Source: Streptomyces violaceoruber | Lineage (GTDB): Bacteria; Actinomycetota; Actinomycetes; Streptomycetales; Streptomycetaceae | Reading direction: 5' to 3' | Length of the DNA: 57,070 nucleotides | Assembly (NCBI GenBank): GCA_000720805.1 | Contig: JODI01000054.1 | Span: 1-57,070 of the forward strand | Part shown: piece by piece, positions 37,434-45,509 of the stretch | How positions within the stretch are numbered: the stretch's first letter is position 1 | Layout of the letters: the number at the start of each line of letters is the position of its first letter | Position numbers and translations under genes: made by a program | Notes under the pieces: model-generated | Seen by the model: the letters and a program-made list of their open reading frames with translations, nothing else | Databases searched by the model: none | Told to the model about the DNA's origin: nothing

Positions 37434-38612
37434 GTGCACCTCGATCACACGCCCGAGCAGCAGCGGCTGCGCACCGAACTGCGGACCTACTTCGCCGACC
37501 TGGTGCCGGACAACGCGCATGCGCGCTTCACCGAAAGGGCGGCCCAGAAGCGCTTCTACCGCGACACGATCCGCCGGCTCGGCCAGGACGGCTGGCTCGG
37601 TGTGGGCTGGCCGAAGGAGTACGGCGGCCGGGGCCTGACGGCGATGGAGCAGTTCATCTTCTTCGACGAGGCCGCCCAGGCCGGTGTCCCGCTGCCGCTG
37701 ATGGCGCTGAACACCGTCGGCCCGACGATCATGCGGTACGGCACGGACGAGCAGAAGGCGTACTTCCTGCCGAGGATCCTCTCCGGCGAGATCGACTTCG
37801 CGATCGGCTACAGCGAGCCCGACGCCGGCACGGACCTGGCGTCCCTGAAGACCCGTGCCGTACGCGACGGCGACGCGTACGTCGTCAACGGGCAGAAGAT
37901 CTGGACCACCAACGGCGACACGGCCGACTGGGTCTGGCTCGCGGTCCGCACCGACCCGGACGCCCCGCCGCACAAGGGCATCACCATGCTCCTGATGCCG
38001 ACCACCGACCCCGGCTACTCCTGCACCGTCATCAACACCCTCGCCTCGCACGACACCACGGCCAGCTACTACGAGAACGTCCGCGTCCCCGTCTCCCACC
38101 GGGTCGGCGAAGAGAACAACGGCTGGCGGCTGATCACCAACCAGCTCAACCACGAGCGGGTCACCCTCGCCGCGCACGGCACCATGGCGATCCGCGCCCT
38201 GCACGACGTCCAGCGCTGGGCCATGGAGACCAAGCTCGCCGACGGCCGCCGCGTCGTCGACCTCGCCTGGGTACGCCGCCTGCTGGCCCGCACCCACGCC
38301 CGGCTGGACGCCCTCAAGCTCCTCAACTGGCAGATGGTCAACGCCGTCCAGGACGGCACCCTCACCCCCCAGGACGCCTCCGCGGTCAAGGTCTACGGCT
38401 CAGAGGCCCGCCGGGACGCCTATGGGTGGCTGATGGAGATCGTCGGCGCCGCCGGCGCCCTGAAGGAGGGCTCGGCGGGCGCCGTACTCCACGGCGAACT
38501 GGAACGCGGCTACCGCTCCGCTGTGATCTTCACCTTCGGTGGCGGCAACAACGAGATCCAGCGGGAGATCATCTCGTGGATCGGGCTGGGGATGCCGAGG
38601 GTGCGGCGGTGA
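37434..38612 (+). CDS. acyl-CoA dehydrogenase
   Basis: A 392-aa acyl-CoA dehydrogenase with typical N-terminal helical, middle beta (GYSEPDAGTDLASLKTRAVR) and C-terminal helical domains ending GGGNNEIQREIISWIGLGMPR. The C-terminal position that aligns with the catalytic Glu of many family members was not identified with certainty. It resembles the FadE group acting on sterol side chains or branched substrates rather than short-chain enzymes. GTG at 37434 is behind GGAGG. It is transcribed into the truncated CD-NTase-like fragment on the other strand, and no operon partner is present. Confidence 0.85.
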   Translation: MHLDHTPEQQRLRTELRTYFADLVPDNAHARFTERAAQKRFYRDTIRRLGQDGWLGVGWPKEYGGRGLTAMEQFIFFDEAAQAGVPLPLMALNTVGPTIMRYGTDEQKAYFLPRILSGEIDFAIGYSEPDAGTDLASLKTRAVRDGDAYVVNGQKIWTTNGDTADWVWLAVRTDPDAPPHKGITMLLMPTTDPGYSCTVINTLASHDTTASYYENVRVPVSHRVGEENNGWRLITNQLNHERVTLAAHGTMAIRALHDVQRWAMETKLADGRRVVDLAWVRRLLARTHARLDALKLLNWQMVNAVQDGTLTPQDASAVKVYGSEARRDAYGWLMEIVGAAGALKEGSAGAVLHGELERGYRSAVIFTFGGGNNEIQREIISWIGLGMPRVRR

Positions 38613-39008
38613 GGGGCTGTGCTCATCGAGGCACCCGAGGCAGAGCGCCTTGATGTTCCAGGAGCACATCGGCTTGCTGTGGGTGTCGTTCCAGTGCTTC
38701 AGCAGCCGGACCGTGCGGGCGAAGACGACCTCGGTGTCGTTGATGGCCTTGAGCACCATCCGAGTGTGGGTGATCGGGTCGGCGCGGTCCCACTGGTCCG
38801 CGATCTTCGTGTTCGGGATGTACAGACCGCGGCCCGAGGGGTGCGGGAGCGCGGTCGTCACGTCCGCGGTGAAGTCGGCCTGGCCCTGCGTGACAGGGTC
38901 GCCGAACCGTACGAGTACGGCGCGGCGGCGGCCTTCGACTTCGATGGTGAGGTTGTCGAACTCGTCGTCGAGGTCCTCGTGGATTACCTCGTAGGTGAAG
39001 CCACTCAA
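38613..39008 (-). pseudogene. truncated CD-NTase / SMODS-like nucleotidyltransferase
   Basis: From 39008 the frame reads SGFTYEVIHEDLDDEFDNLT, then VLVRFGDPVTQGQADFTADV, TTALPHPSGRGLYIPNTKIA and RTVRLLKHWNDTHSKPMCSW before homology fades near 38613. This fits the middle to C-terminal half of a nucleotidyltransferase of the cGAS/DncV-like type, with the third metal-binding Asp in DFTADV and the K-x-WN motif. The N-terminal part with the GS and D-x-D motifs is absent, and the 3' end runs into the antisense of the acyl-CoA dehydrogenase gene. A decayed CBASS signalling gene is likely; no effector gene is nearby. Confidence 0.55.
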
Positions 39009-39026
39009 AGTAGAACTGATGGGGCA

Positions 39027-39446
39027 TCAGACCTGCATGGCGTCACGGACTTTGGCGGTGTCGACGAATTGTTCGAAGCGGACGATGTGGCCGCCGCGGA
39101 CGATGAAGTGGTGGGCGACGCGGACGTTGATGTCTTTGGCGGTGGCTTTGTTGGTGGCGGTGTAGCGGGCGAGGACGACGACGTTCTCGCCGTCGACGAT
39201 GTAGGTGTCGTCGTGGGCGGTCCAGTTGTCCCAGTGCTTGCCGAGTTGTTCCATGACGGCGGAGGTGACGCCGTGGGGGGTGCGGTAGGTGCCGGCGAGG
39301 GGGAAGCCGGCCATCTCGGTCCATTCGACGTCGTCGGCGAGGGTTGCTCGTAGGGCTTCGAGGTCGCCGTGTGCGGAGGCGAGGTACTGGCGTCGGACCA
39401 CGTCGGCGGGGGCGGGGGAGGTGTGGAAGTCGGTTGTGTCACTCAT
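39027..39446 (-). CDS. SnoaL-like NTF2-superfamily protein
   Basis: A 139-aa cone-fold protein (VVRRQYLASAHGDLEALRAT, LADDVEWTEMAGFPLAGTYR, then RYTATNKATAKDINVRVAHH). Family members include polyketide cyclases, limonene-epoxide-hydrolase-like enzymes and ligand-binding proteins. No catalytic residues can be assigned safely. ATG at 39446 follows GAAAGG. It is the last gene of the strand run from 43991 and may belong to that operon, although 105 bp separate it from the MBL gene. Confidence 0.75.
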   Translation of the reverse strand: MSDTTDFHTSPAPADVVRRQYLASAHGDLEALRATLADDVEWTEMAGFPLAGTYRTPHGVTSAVMEQLGKHWDNWTAHDDTYIVDGENVVVLARYTATNKATAKDINVRVAHHFIVRGGHIVRFEQFVDTAKVRDAMQV

Positions 39447-39551
39447 GAGGTGGCCTTTCCGGAGGCGGGGCGCGAGCGGACGGGGGGCCTGGTCCGGTGC
39501 AGGTGCCGGGTGCCTGCGGCGCCCGGCACCGGACCGTGTCCGGGCGTGGGG

Positions 39552-40358
39552 TCAGCCCCAGGTCATTTCGCCCTTGGCGACCTTGGCGCCGAGCTGGGCG
39601 GCGATGAGCATCCCGGCGTCCGGGTAGCGGGCGACCAGCGCCTTGGTCAGCGTCTCACCGTTGTCGGCCTTGCCCAGCTCGTCCTCGAACGCGGTGAGGT
39701 AGTCGCGGGTGTAGGCGATCGGGCCGGCGTCGAGGGTGTCGGTGGGCAGACGGTGTCCGGGGACGGCGAAGGCGGGGTCCAGGGCCGTCATCTCGTCCAG
39801 CAGTCCGGTCCAGACGGCGCGGGACTCGGGCGTTGCGGTGTCGGCGACCCAGACATGTTCGTTCTGGAACAGCAGCACGCCGGCGACGACCGCCCGGTGT
39901 TCGGCCTGCCACAGGTAGTGGCGGTCGGGCAGTCCGGGGTGGCCGCCCTTGAGCTGGAACACGTACCCCTCGAAGGTGATGTCGCCGGTCAGCTCGGCTA
40001 GCTCGACCAGGCGGGTGGGCCGGTTGGCGCCGACGGCTTCCCAGGCTTTGAGCTTGGCCTCGTACGCGGCTGCGATGTGCTCGATCACCAGGGGGGTGGC
40101 GAGGAGTTCGGCGGTGGGGAAAGCGTCTGCGATGACTTCGGCACCCCAGTAGAAGTCGGGGTCGGCGTGGCTGATGAGGACCTTGGTGAGGGTCTTGCCG
40201 GAGTCGAGGATCTCAGCGACGAGGCGGTGGCCGTCGGCCCGGGTGAATCCGGCGTCGATCAGGAAGGCCTGCTCCTCACCGGTGATCAGGGTGGCGGTCT
40301 TGTTCTTCGAACCGACGGGGAAGTCGAGGTCGATGACCTTGAAGTCCAGGGCACTCAT
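39552..40358 (-). CDS. MBL-fold protein with altered metal motif
   Basis: A 268-aa metallo-beta-lactamase-fold protein. The usual H-x-H-x-D-H is replaced by H64-A-D66-P-D68-F69 in VLISHADPDFYWG, and later the second metal region reads AVPGHRLPTD. Loss of two of the metal-ligand histidines may mean one-metal use, different ligands or loss of hydrolase activity. The fold is otherwise complete. Its ATG overlaps the FAH-family gene stop (ATGA), so it is translated with that gene in the catabolic operon. Confidence 0.8.
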   Translation of the reverse strand: MSALDFKVIDLDFPVGSKNKTATLITGEEQAFLIDAGFTRADGHRLVAEILDSGKTLTKVLISHADPDFYWGAEVIADAFPTAELLATPLVIEHIAAAYEAKLKAWEAVGANRPTRLVELAELTGDITFEGYVFQLKGGHPGLPDRHYLWQAEHRAVVAGVLLFQNEHVWVADTATPESRAVWTGLLDEMTALDPAFAVPGHRLPTDTLDAGPIAYTRDYLTAFEDELGKADNGETLTKALVARYPDAGMLIAAQLGAKVAKGEMTWG

Positions 40359-41260
40359 GGCGATTCCTCCGGGGAAGAGATGAGGGGGATGGGGCCAGGG
40401 AAAGCGGTCATGCGGACTCGATTGCGCTGACTGCCCAGACCACTGATCGACAGCGTGATCTCATCTCCGTCATGCAGGTAGCGGGCCGGTGTCTTGCCCA
40501 TGCCGACTCCCGCGGGTGTGCCGGTGTTGATGAGGTCGCCCGCTTCGAGCATGACGAACTGACTGAGGTACCAGACCAAGTAGTGCGGGTCGAAGATCAT
40601 GTCTGCGGTGGAACCCTGTTGCATACGTTCGCCGTTCACGCTGAGCGACAGGCGCAGGTCCGCCACGTCGCCCACTTCGTCGGGCGTGACCAGGACCGGG
40701 CCGGCCGGGTTGAAGGTCGGGTACGACTTCCCCTTGAGCCACTGCCCGCCGCGTTCCAGTTGCCAGCTGCGCTCCGAAACGTCGTTGACGGCCACGTAAC
40801 CGGCTATGGCCTTCGCGGCCTCCTTCGGGTCGGCGAGACGGTGTGCGCGATGGCCGATGACGACACCGAGTTCGGCTTCCCAGTCACCCCGGTGCGCGTC
40901 GGCGGGAAAGACGATGTCGTCCGCCGGGCCGCTGAGGCTGTTGGGCGCCTTGCTGAAGACGATCGGCTCTGCGGGCAGGTCCATGCCTGTCTCGGCGGCG
41001 TGGTCACGGTAGTTGAGCCCGATGGCGTAGATGGCGTGGGGACGTGCGATGGGCGGACCCATACGCTGCCTCCGCAGTTCGAGCTGCGGCAGCGCCCCCG
41101 CCACGACGGCTTCGGCGGCCCTCGCCATTCCGTCGCTCGACAGGAAGGAACCGTCGATGTCCGCCGTCAGCGGCCGGAGGTCGTAGCCTCGCTCGGACGA
41201 CTCGGCCGCCAGCAACACCGGGATCTCGGACCCGGCAGCACCTACTCTGGCGAAGCGCAT
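40355..41260 (-). CDS. fumarylacetoacetate hydrolase-family enzyme
   Basis: A 301-aa FAH-superfamily protein: YAIGLNYRDHAAETGMDLPA in the N-terminal part, then the metal-binding acidic pair in RGDWEAELGVVIG (E128, E130) and D159 in AVNDVSERSWQ. It ends with the conserved TGTPAGVGMGK block. The family splits C-C bonds of 2,4-dioxo acids or decarboxylates oxaloacetate-like acids; the substrate is not determined. It lies between two MBL-fold genes in the operon and overlaps the downstream one by ATGA. Confidence 0.88.
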   Translation of the reverse strand: MRFARVGAAGSEIPVLLAAESSERGYDLRPLTADIDGSFLSSDGMARAAEAVVAGALPQLELRRQRMGPPIARPHAIYAIGLNYRDHAAETGMDLPAEPIVFSKAPNSLSGPADDIVFPADAHRGDWEAELGVVIGHRAHRLADPKEAAKAIAGYVAVNDVSERSWQLERGGQWLKGKSYPTFNPAGPVLVTPDEVGDVADLRLSLSVNGERMQQGSTADMIFDPHYLVWYLSQFVMLEAGDLINTGTPAGVGMGKTPARYLHDGDEITLSISGLGSQRNRVRMTAFPGPIPLISSPEESP

Positions 41261-41335
41261 GGAACGTCCTCTCTGATCGCCAACTGGGTGGGGAGGAGGG
41301 GGTGTTGTGACGGAAGCGCACCACCCCGTCCGAGG

Positions 41336-42148
41336 TCAGTCGAAGCTGGCGGCCTGCCGCTGGAGTTCCTCCAGCACCGTGGCATCGTGGCCGTAGACCA
41401 TGGTGGCGTCGTAGCGCTGCTGGAGTAGCTTCATCCAGCGGTAGCTTCGCCACCAGGAGTGCGAGTCGCGCCCGAGCCACCCCTGTGGGATCCCCTGTTC
41501 GAAGAGGTCCCGCACATGGAACAGGTCGCTGGTGAGCATGAAGGTGCCGGAGTTGTGCAGGTCCACCTGCATGGTCATGAGTCCCGGGGTGTGGCCGGGC
41601 ATGTGGCGAAGGGTGATGCCCTCGAAGAGTTCGATCTCTTCACGGGAGATGGCCTGCCAGTTCAGTTGCCAGTCGAGATCCCCCGGGACGTAGGCGCCGA
41701 TGTCCTCCTTGGTGGCCACGGCGTAGTAGTGCTCCCGGATCTCCTGTTCGTGGGCGTAGATCGGGATGTTCTTGCCCCGGAAGTGCTCCAAGCCGCCGGC
41801 GTGGTCCAGATGCAGGTGTCCCATCACCACCGCCTTGATGTCGTCGATGCCGTAGCCCGCAGCTTCGAGCGCCTTGTCGAGGTGGTGACGCTCCTCGTAC
41901 ACGTTGCGGGGGAAGGCCTCCCAGGCCGGAGCCGGCCACTCCTCGCGTGCGTTCTGCGCGCAGCCCGTCTCGAACAGGATCGGCCCGGCCTTGGGATGCT
42001 CGATGACGGTCGCGATCACCGCGCAGTGGCGGAGCTGCGACGGTGCCTCGGGGTGGGAGAACGTCGCCGCGCCACAGCCGCGAATGAAGAACCCGTCGTC
42101 GACGTCCATCCGTCCCAGGTCGAGCAGGGACAACTTCGTACCCTTCAT
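41336..42148 (-). CDS. N-acyl-homoserine lactonase-like MBL-fold hydrolase
   Basis: A 270-aa MBL enzyme with an intact motif H111-L-H-L-D-H116-A-G-G in VVMGHLHLDHAGG, a second metal His in LRHMPGHTPG and an Asp in LTSDLFHVR. It belongs to the AiiA/AttM-type lactonase group and could open a lactone made in the pathway or quench acyl-homoserine lactones. The ATG overlaps the stop of the upstream alpha/beta hydrolase (ATGA). A 75-bp gap separates it from the next gene downstream. Confidence 0.85.
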   Translation of the reverse strand: MKGTKLSLLDLGRMDVDDGFFIRGCGAATFSHPEAPSQLRHCAVIATVIEHPKAGPILFETGCAQNAREEWPAPAWEAFPRNVYEERHHLDKALEAAGYGIDDIKAVVMGHLHLDHAGGLEHFRGKNIPIYAHEQEIREHYYAVATKEDIGAYVPGDLDWQLNWQAISREEIELFEGITLRHMPGHTPGLMTMQVDLHNSGTFMLTSDLFHVRDLFEQGIPQGWLGRDSHSWWRSYRWMKLLQQRYDATMVYGHDATVLEELQRQAASFD

Positions 42149-43047
42149 GGCCTCTTCCCCTTCTTGTCGTGCTGGTTGTTCCAACCGGACAGGAACTCGA
42201 GCAGCTCGGCGTTGACGATGTCGGGCCGCTCCTCCTGGCAGAGGTGCCCGCATTGCGGGATGGCCCGGCCGCGGACGGTGTGCGCCATCTGCTGCCACAC
42301 CTCCAGTACGTCGAACGCCTTGCCGACCAGGTCGAAGTCCGCTCCCCACAGGGCCAGCACCGGGCAGTCGATCGGTTCGTCGGCGTCCTCCCGGTCCTGG
42401 GCCGCGTCTTCGGCTCCGGCCCGGTAGTCCATGCACGAACCGCGGACCGCACCCGGCTGCCGGTAGGCGCGGACGTACACCGCGATCTCCTCGGGCGTGA
42501 GCATCTCCGGGTCGTACGACCAGTCGCGGTAGAAGTGCGTCAGCCAGGTCTCCTCGCGGCCCGTGATCAGGGCCTCGGGCAGGTCGGGCACGGCGAGGAA
42601 GGTGAAGAACCAGTAGCCCAGCCGCGCGAGCGCGATGTCGTAGGCGTCGGCCACCACCCGCGTGGGGATGTTGTCCAGGACCGCGAGCCGGTCGATCCGG
42701 TCCCGGTGATCCTTCGCGAAGCGCGTTCCGACCCTGGCACCGCGGTCGTGGCCGACCAGCGCGATCTTGTCGTGTCCGAGGTGGTCCATGAGGGCGATGA
42801 CGTCGCCCGCCATGGTCCGCTTGTCGTATCCGTAGGCGGGCTTGTCCGTGGCACCGTAGCCGCGCAGATCCGGCGCGATCACCGTGAACCGTTCCGCGAG
42901 TACGGGAATCTGCTTGCGCCAGGCGAACCACGTCTCGGGGAATCCGTGCAGCAGGTATACGGGCGGACCGGCACCGGCGCTCACCCAGTGCTGCCTGATC
43001 CCGTTGAGCCGTGCGGTGTGGTGAGTGATGCCAGCCGGTTCGATCAT
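42145..43047 (-). CDS. haloacetate dehalogenase/epoxide hydrolase-like alpha/beta hydrolase
   Basis: A 300-aa alpha/beta hydrolase with an Asp nucleophile: LLHGFPETW oxyanion motif, nucleophile D101 in ALVGHDRGARVGTRFAKDHR, and His in RAIPQCGHLCQEE. R102 and R105 match the carboxylate-binding arginines of fluoroacetate dehalogenase. The fluoride-pocket His-Trp of that enzyme seems replaced (YWFFTFLAVPDLPEALI where HW would be expected), so defluorination is doubtful; an epoxide or other haloacid substrate is possible. Coupled by ATGA to the genes on both sides. Confidence 0.85.
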   Translation of the reverse strand: MIEPAGITHHTARLNGIRQHWVSAGAGPPVYLLHGFPETWFAWRKQIPVLAERFTVIAPDLRGYGATDKPAYGYDKRTMAGDVIALMDHLGHDKIALVGHDRGARVGTRFAKDHRDRIDRLAVLDNIPTRVVADAYDIALARLGYWFFTFLAVPDLPEALITGREETWLTHFYRDWSYDPEMLTPEEIAVYVRAYRQPGAVRGSCMDYRAGAEDAAQDREDADEPIDCPVLALWGADFDLVGKAFDVLEVWQQMAHTVRGRAIPQCGHLCQEERPDIVNAELLEFLSGWNNQHDKKGKRP

Positions 43048-43991
43048 TCGGACTCCTTCGGCGGAACGACCGGGTAATCGGGCGCCTCACCCGCGAGTAC
43101 ACGCACGATCTGGGTCGCCGCCTTGTACTGGGACTCGCGCAGCGCTTCCTCGGAGTAGTAGGCGATGTGCGAGCTCACGTGCAGATTCGGGACGTACGAG
43201 ATCGACGCCAGGTCAACTGGCTCGACTGGAAAGACATCAAGCGCGGCACCACCGAGCCGGCCGTCACGCAGCGCGTCGGTCACGGCGGCCAGGTCGACGA
43301 GGCCGCCGCGGGACGCGTTGACCAGCACTGCCCCCGGTTTCATCGTCAGCAGCGTCTCTGTGCCGATCAGGCCGGTCGTGTCGGGTGTCAGCGGCGCATG
43401 CAGGAGCACGGCGTCGCTGGCCGCCAGCAACTCCCGCTGCTCCACCAGGCGGACCCGGTCAGGCAACGATCCCGCATAGGGATCACTGACCAGCAGTGTC
43501 GGTCCGAGGGGCGCGAGGGTCTCCGCGACGAGGCGTCCGATCCGTCCGAAGCCGATCAGCCCGATGGTCAGCTCGGAAACCCTGCGCAGCGGTCGCACTC
43601 CCGCGACGCCCCATCCACCCGCACGGACGTGCCGGTCCGCCTCGGGCAGCTTGCGCAGCAGTGACAGCAGCATCGCCACGGTATGCGTCGCCACTTCTTC
43701 GGCGCAGTAGTCGGGCACGTTGGTGACCACGATTCCCTGGCTGCGCGCGGCTTGCAGGTCGACGTTGTCCACGCCGATGCCGTAGCGCGCTATGACCCTG
43801 GCCCGCGTCATCGTGTTGATGCGCTCGGCGGACAGGTCGAGGAAAGCGGTCAGCACGCCGTCGGCATCGGGGAGAAGTTCGACGGCCTGGTCCGGGGATT
43901 CGGCGATCACCAGTTCGTGGCCGGCCTCGGAGAGAACTTTCCGCTCGATGGCGGAGTCGGGGAAGACGGTGTCCGCGAGTACGATGAGCAT
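43044..43991 (-). CDS. D-2-hydroxyacid dehydrogenase (CtBP/phosphoglycerate dehydrogenase type)
   Basis: A 315-aa NAD-dependent dehydrogenase. The Rossmann motif is LTIGLIGFGRIGRLVAETLA; the catalytic Arg lies in VNASRGGLVDL and the catalytic His in SSHIAYYSEEALRESQ, the CtBP-type ending. It interconverts a D-2-hydroxy acid and its 2-oxo acid. It is the first gene of the operon, and its ATG at 43991 is followed upstream by the 44003-44014 palindrome. A product of the coupled dehalogenase-like enzyme (a 2-hydroxy acid) would be a natural substrate. Confidence 0.9.
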   Translation of the reverse strand: MLIVLADTVFPDSAIERKVLSEAGHELVIAESPDQAVELLPDADGVLTAFLDLSAERINTMTRARVIARYGIGVDNVDLQAARSQGIVVTNVPDYCAEEVATHTVAMLLSLLRKLPEADRHVRAGGWGVAGVRPLRRVSELTIGLIGFGRIGRLVAETLAPLGPTLLVSDPYAGSLPDRVRLVEQRELLAASDAVLLHAPLTPDTTGLIGTETLLTMKPGAVLVNASRGGLVDLAAVTDALRDGRLGGAALDVFPVEPVDLASISYVPNLHVSSHIAYYSEEALRESQYKAATQIVRVLAGEAPDYPVVPPKESE

Positions 43992-44002
43992 ATAGAGACT
44001 CT

Positions 44003-44014
44003 AGTTTATAAACT
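44003..44014. promoter_or_regulatory. candidate GntR operator
   Basis: AGTTTATAAACT is a perfect 12-bp palindrome between the divergent operon (start 43991) and gntR (start 44061). ACTCTA flanks it as a direct repeat. AT-rich palindromes of this kind are usual FadR/GntR-type sites, and its place permits control of both promoters. Confidence 0.65.
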
Positions 44015-44060
44015 CTAAACCATCAAGGATTGTCGACAGAGAAGGAGGCGGAGGTCCCTC

Positions 44061-44732
44061 GTGGCACCGCGCAACAACAACGTCGCTTTGTCCTCCGGAA
44101 TCAACCGCGAGCTGGTCGACCGCGTCCGCGCCCTCATCCTGACCAGGGAAATTCCGTCCGGCAGCCGCCTGCTGCCCAAGGACCTCCAGGAACGCTTCGG
44201 CGTATCGGTGGTCCCCGTACGGGAAGCGCTGCGAACACTGGAGGCCGAGGGGCTGATCGTCACCGTGCCACGCAAAGGCACCATGGTGACCCAGCTGACC
44301 TTGTCCGAGCTGGAGAACACGTACGCGATGCGCCGTCTCATCGAGCCGCCCCTGATGGTTCAGGCCACGGCGGACCGCACACCGGACGACATCGAACTGG
44401 CCACCACCTTGCACGACGAGCTGCACGAACTGGGCGGCGAGGATGTCGAGCGGTGGCTTGATGTGCACCGCAGATTCCACGAGAGCATGCTCGCGCCCGC
44501 ACTCAACCCGGTCTCCCGGCGGGTTCTGGGCCAGCTGTGGCTGACGTCCGAGCGTTACGTCCGTCTGGGGGTAACCGCGTTTCATGTCGATCAGCCCGCG
44601 CAGCACGACCACCGCGCACTGCTCGACACCTTCACCGCAGGTGACAGTCGGGCGATCGAGGCGGAGGCAGCGCGCCATCTCGACTTGGTCGAGGCTTTGA
44701 TCAAGTCGTCTGTCGGGGACCAGTTGCAGTAG
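44061..44732 (+). CDS. GntR-family regulator (FadR/FCD subfamily)
   Basis: A 223-aa regulator with an N-terminal winged helix (DLQERFGVSVVPVREALRTL, then EAEGLIVTVPRKGTMV) and a C-terminal FCD helical ligand domain with its metal/ligand residues (VHRRFHESMLAP, HDHRALLDTF, AARHLDLVEAL). GTG at 44061 follows strong GGAGG elements. It is divergent from the catabolic operon and is the obvious local repressor; the ligand would be a pathway acid. Confidence 0.9.
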   Translation: MAPRNNNVALSSGINRELVDRVRALILTREIPSGSRLLPKDLQERFGVSVVPVREALRTLEAEGLIVTVPRKGTMVTQLTLSELENTYAMRRLIEPPLMVQATADRTPDDIELATTLHDELHELGGEDVERWLDVHRRFHESMLAPALNPVSRRVLGQLWLTSERYVRLGVTAFHVDQPAQHDHRALLDTFTAGDSRAIEAEAARHLDLVEALIKSSVGDQLQ

Positions 44733-44839
44733 GGGGTGTTTGAAAGTCCTGTGCGGTGCCCGCGGTGTTCGGTGCGTGGCCTCGGCGTGCCGGACGAAGG
44801 CCCTCGCACTGGTCGTACTCGCCCCAGGGGGACCGGCAC

Positions 44840-45360
44840 CGAGGCCGACGCGAAGCCGAAGGCCGCCGTGGCCGTCGGCGACGTCATAGCCGGCGCCCCC
44901 GCCCCCGGTGCCGCCGACGGCGTACTGGCCGAGGTGACGGAGATCGTCGAGACCGCGGCGGACGGCGGCACGACGGTCGAGACGGAGCCGGCCGAACTCA
45001 ACTCGGTCCTGGGCGAGAGCGAGGCGGACGGCACGGTCCCCGTCGACCCGTGCACCATGGAGGTCGACCAGCTCGTCCCGGGCCTGAAGGTCTTCTGGGC
45101 GAAGACCGGCGACCTCGCCTTCGGCCCCGAGGACGCAAAGCTCCCGCTGGGCAGCCTGCGCATCGACGTGGGTGCCGCCGCGAAGACCGCCCCGGGCGCC
45201 CCCCGCCTCGGTCGTCGCGTCGGTCGAGGGCTTCGTCCAGCTCGCTCCCGAGGCCGCCTTCGCGTACGACGGTTACGGGACCGGCACGGGCTCCTCGGCC
45301 AGCAGCGCGTTCCTGGGCCTCACCGGCGACTGGGCCTCACAGTGGCCGCTGAAGGGCCGG
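44840..45360 (+). pseudogene. frameshifted fragment of a secreted protein gene
   Basis: One frame reads DAKPKAAVAVGDVIAGAPAP, then VLAEVTEIVETAADGGTTVE and VDQLVPGLKVFWAKTGDLAF up to about 45185. The sense then moves to another frame (SVEGFVQLAPEAAFAYDGYG, then FLGLTGDWASQWPLKGRAPA) near 45205-45360. Together they look like the N-terminal and middle part of a Streptomyces extracytoplasmic protein of unknown function, now frameshifted and cut at both ends. A strong hairpin terminator follows at 45381. Confidence 0.55.
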
Positions 45361-45380
45361 GCGCCGGCTCGACCGACGGC

Positions 45381-45418
45381 AAGCCGGTTCCTCCCGTTCC
45401 AAAGGGAGGAACCGGCTT
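45381..45418. terminator. strong intrinsic terminator hairpin
   Basis: AAGCCGGTTCCTCCC (45381-45395), an 8-nt loop and GGGAGGAACCGGCTT (45404-45418) form a perfect 15-bp stem. It follows the truncated secreted-protein gene and precedes the convergent NmrA-like gene. The tail is only moderately T-rich. Confidence 0.85.
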
Positions 45419-45509
45419 CTGCCCCTTGACCACCACCCTGCGCACACCTCATGACCACGAACTACCACAGGGATCAAGCGATGCCACCCCCGACAACTCA
45501 ACGAAAAGG

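Noticed and set aside
38400..38612. Continuation of the nucleotidyltransferase frame into the acyl-CoA dehydrogenase
   Set aside because: That part is antisense to conserved dehydrogenase codons and has no nucleotidyltransferase homology.
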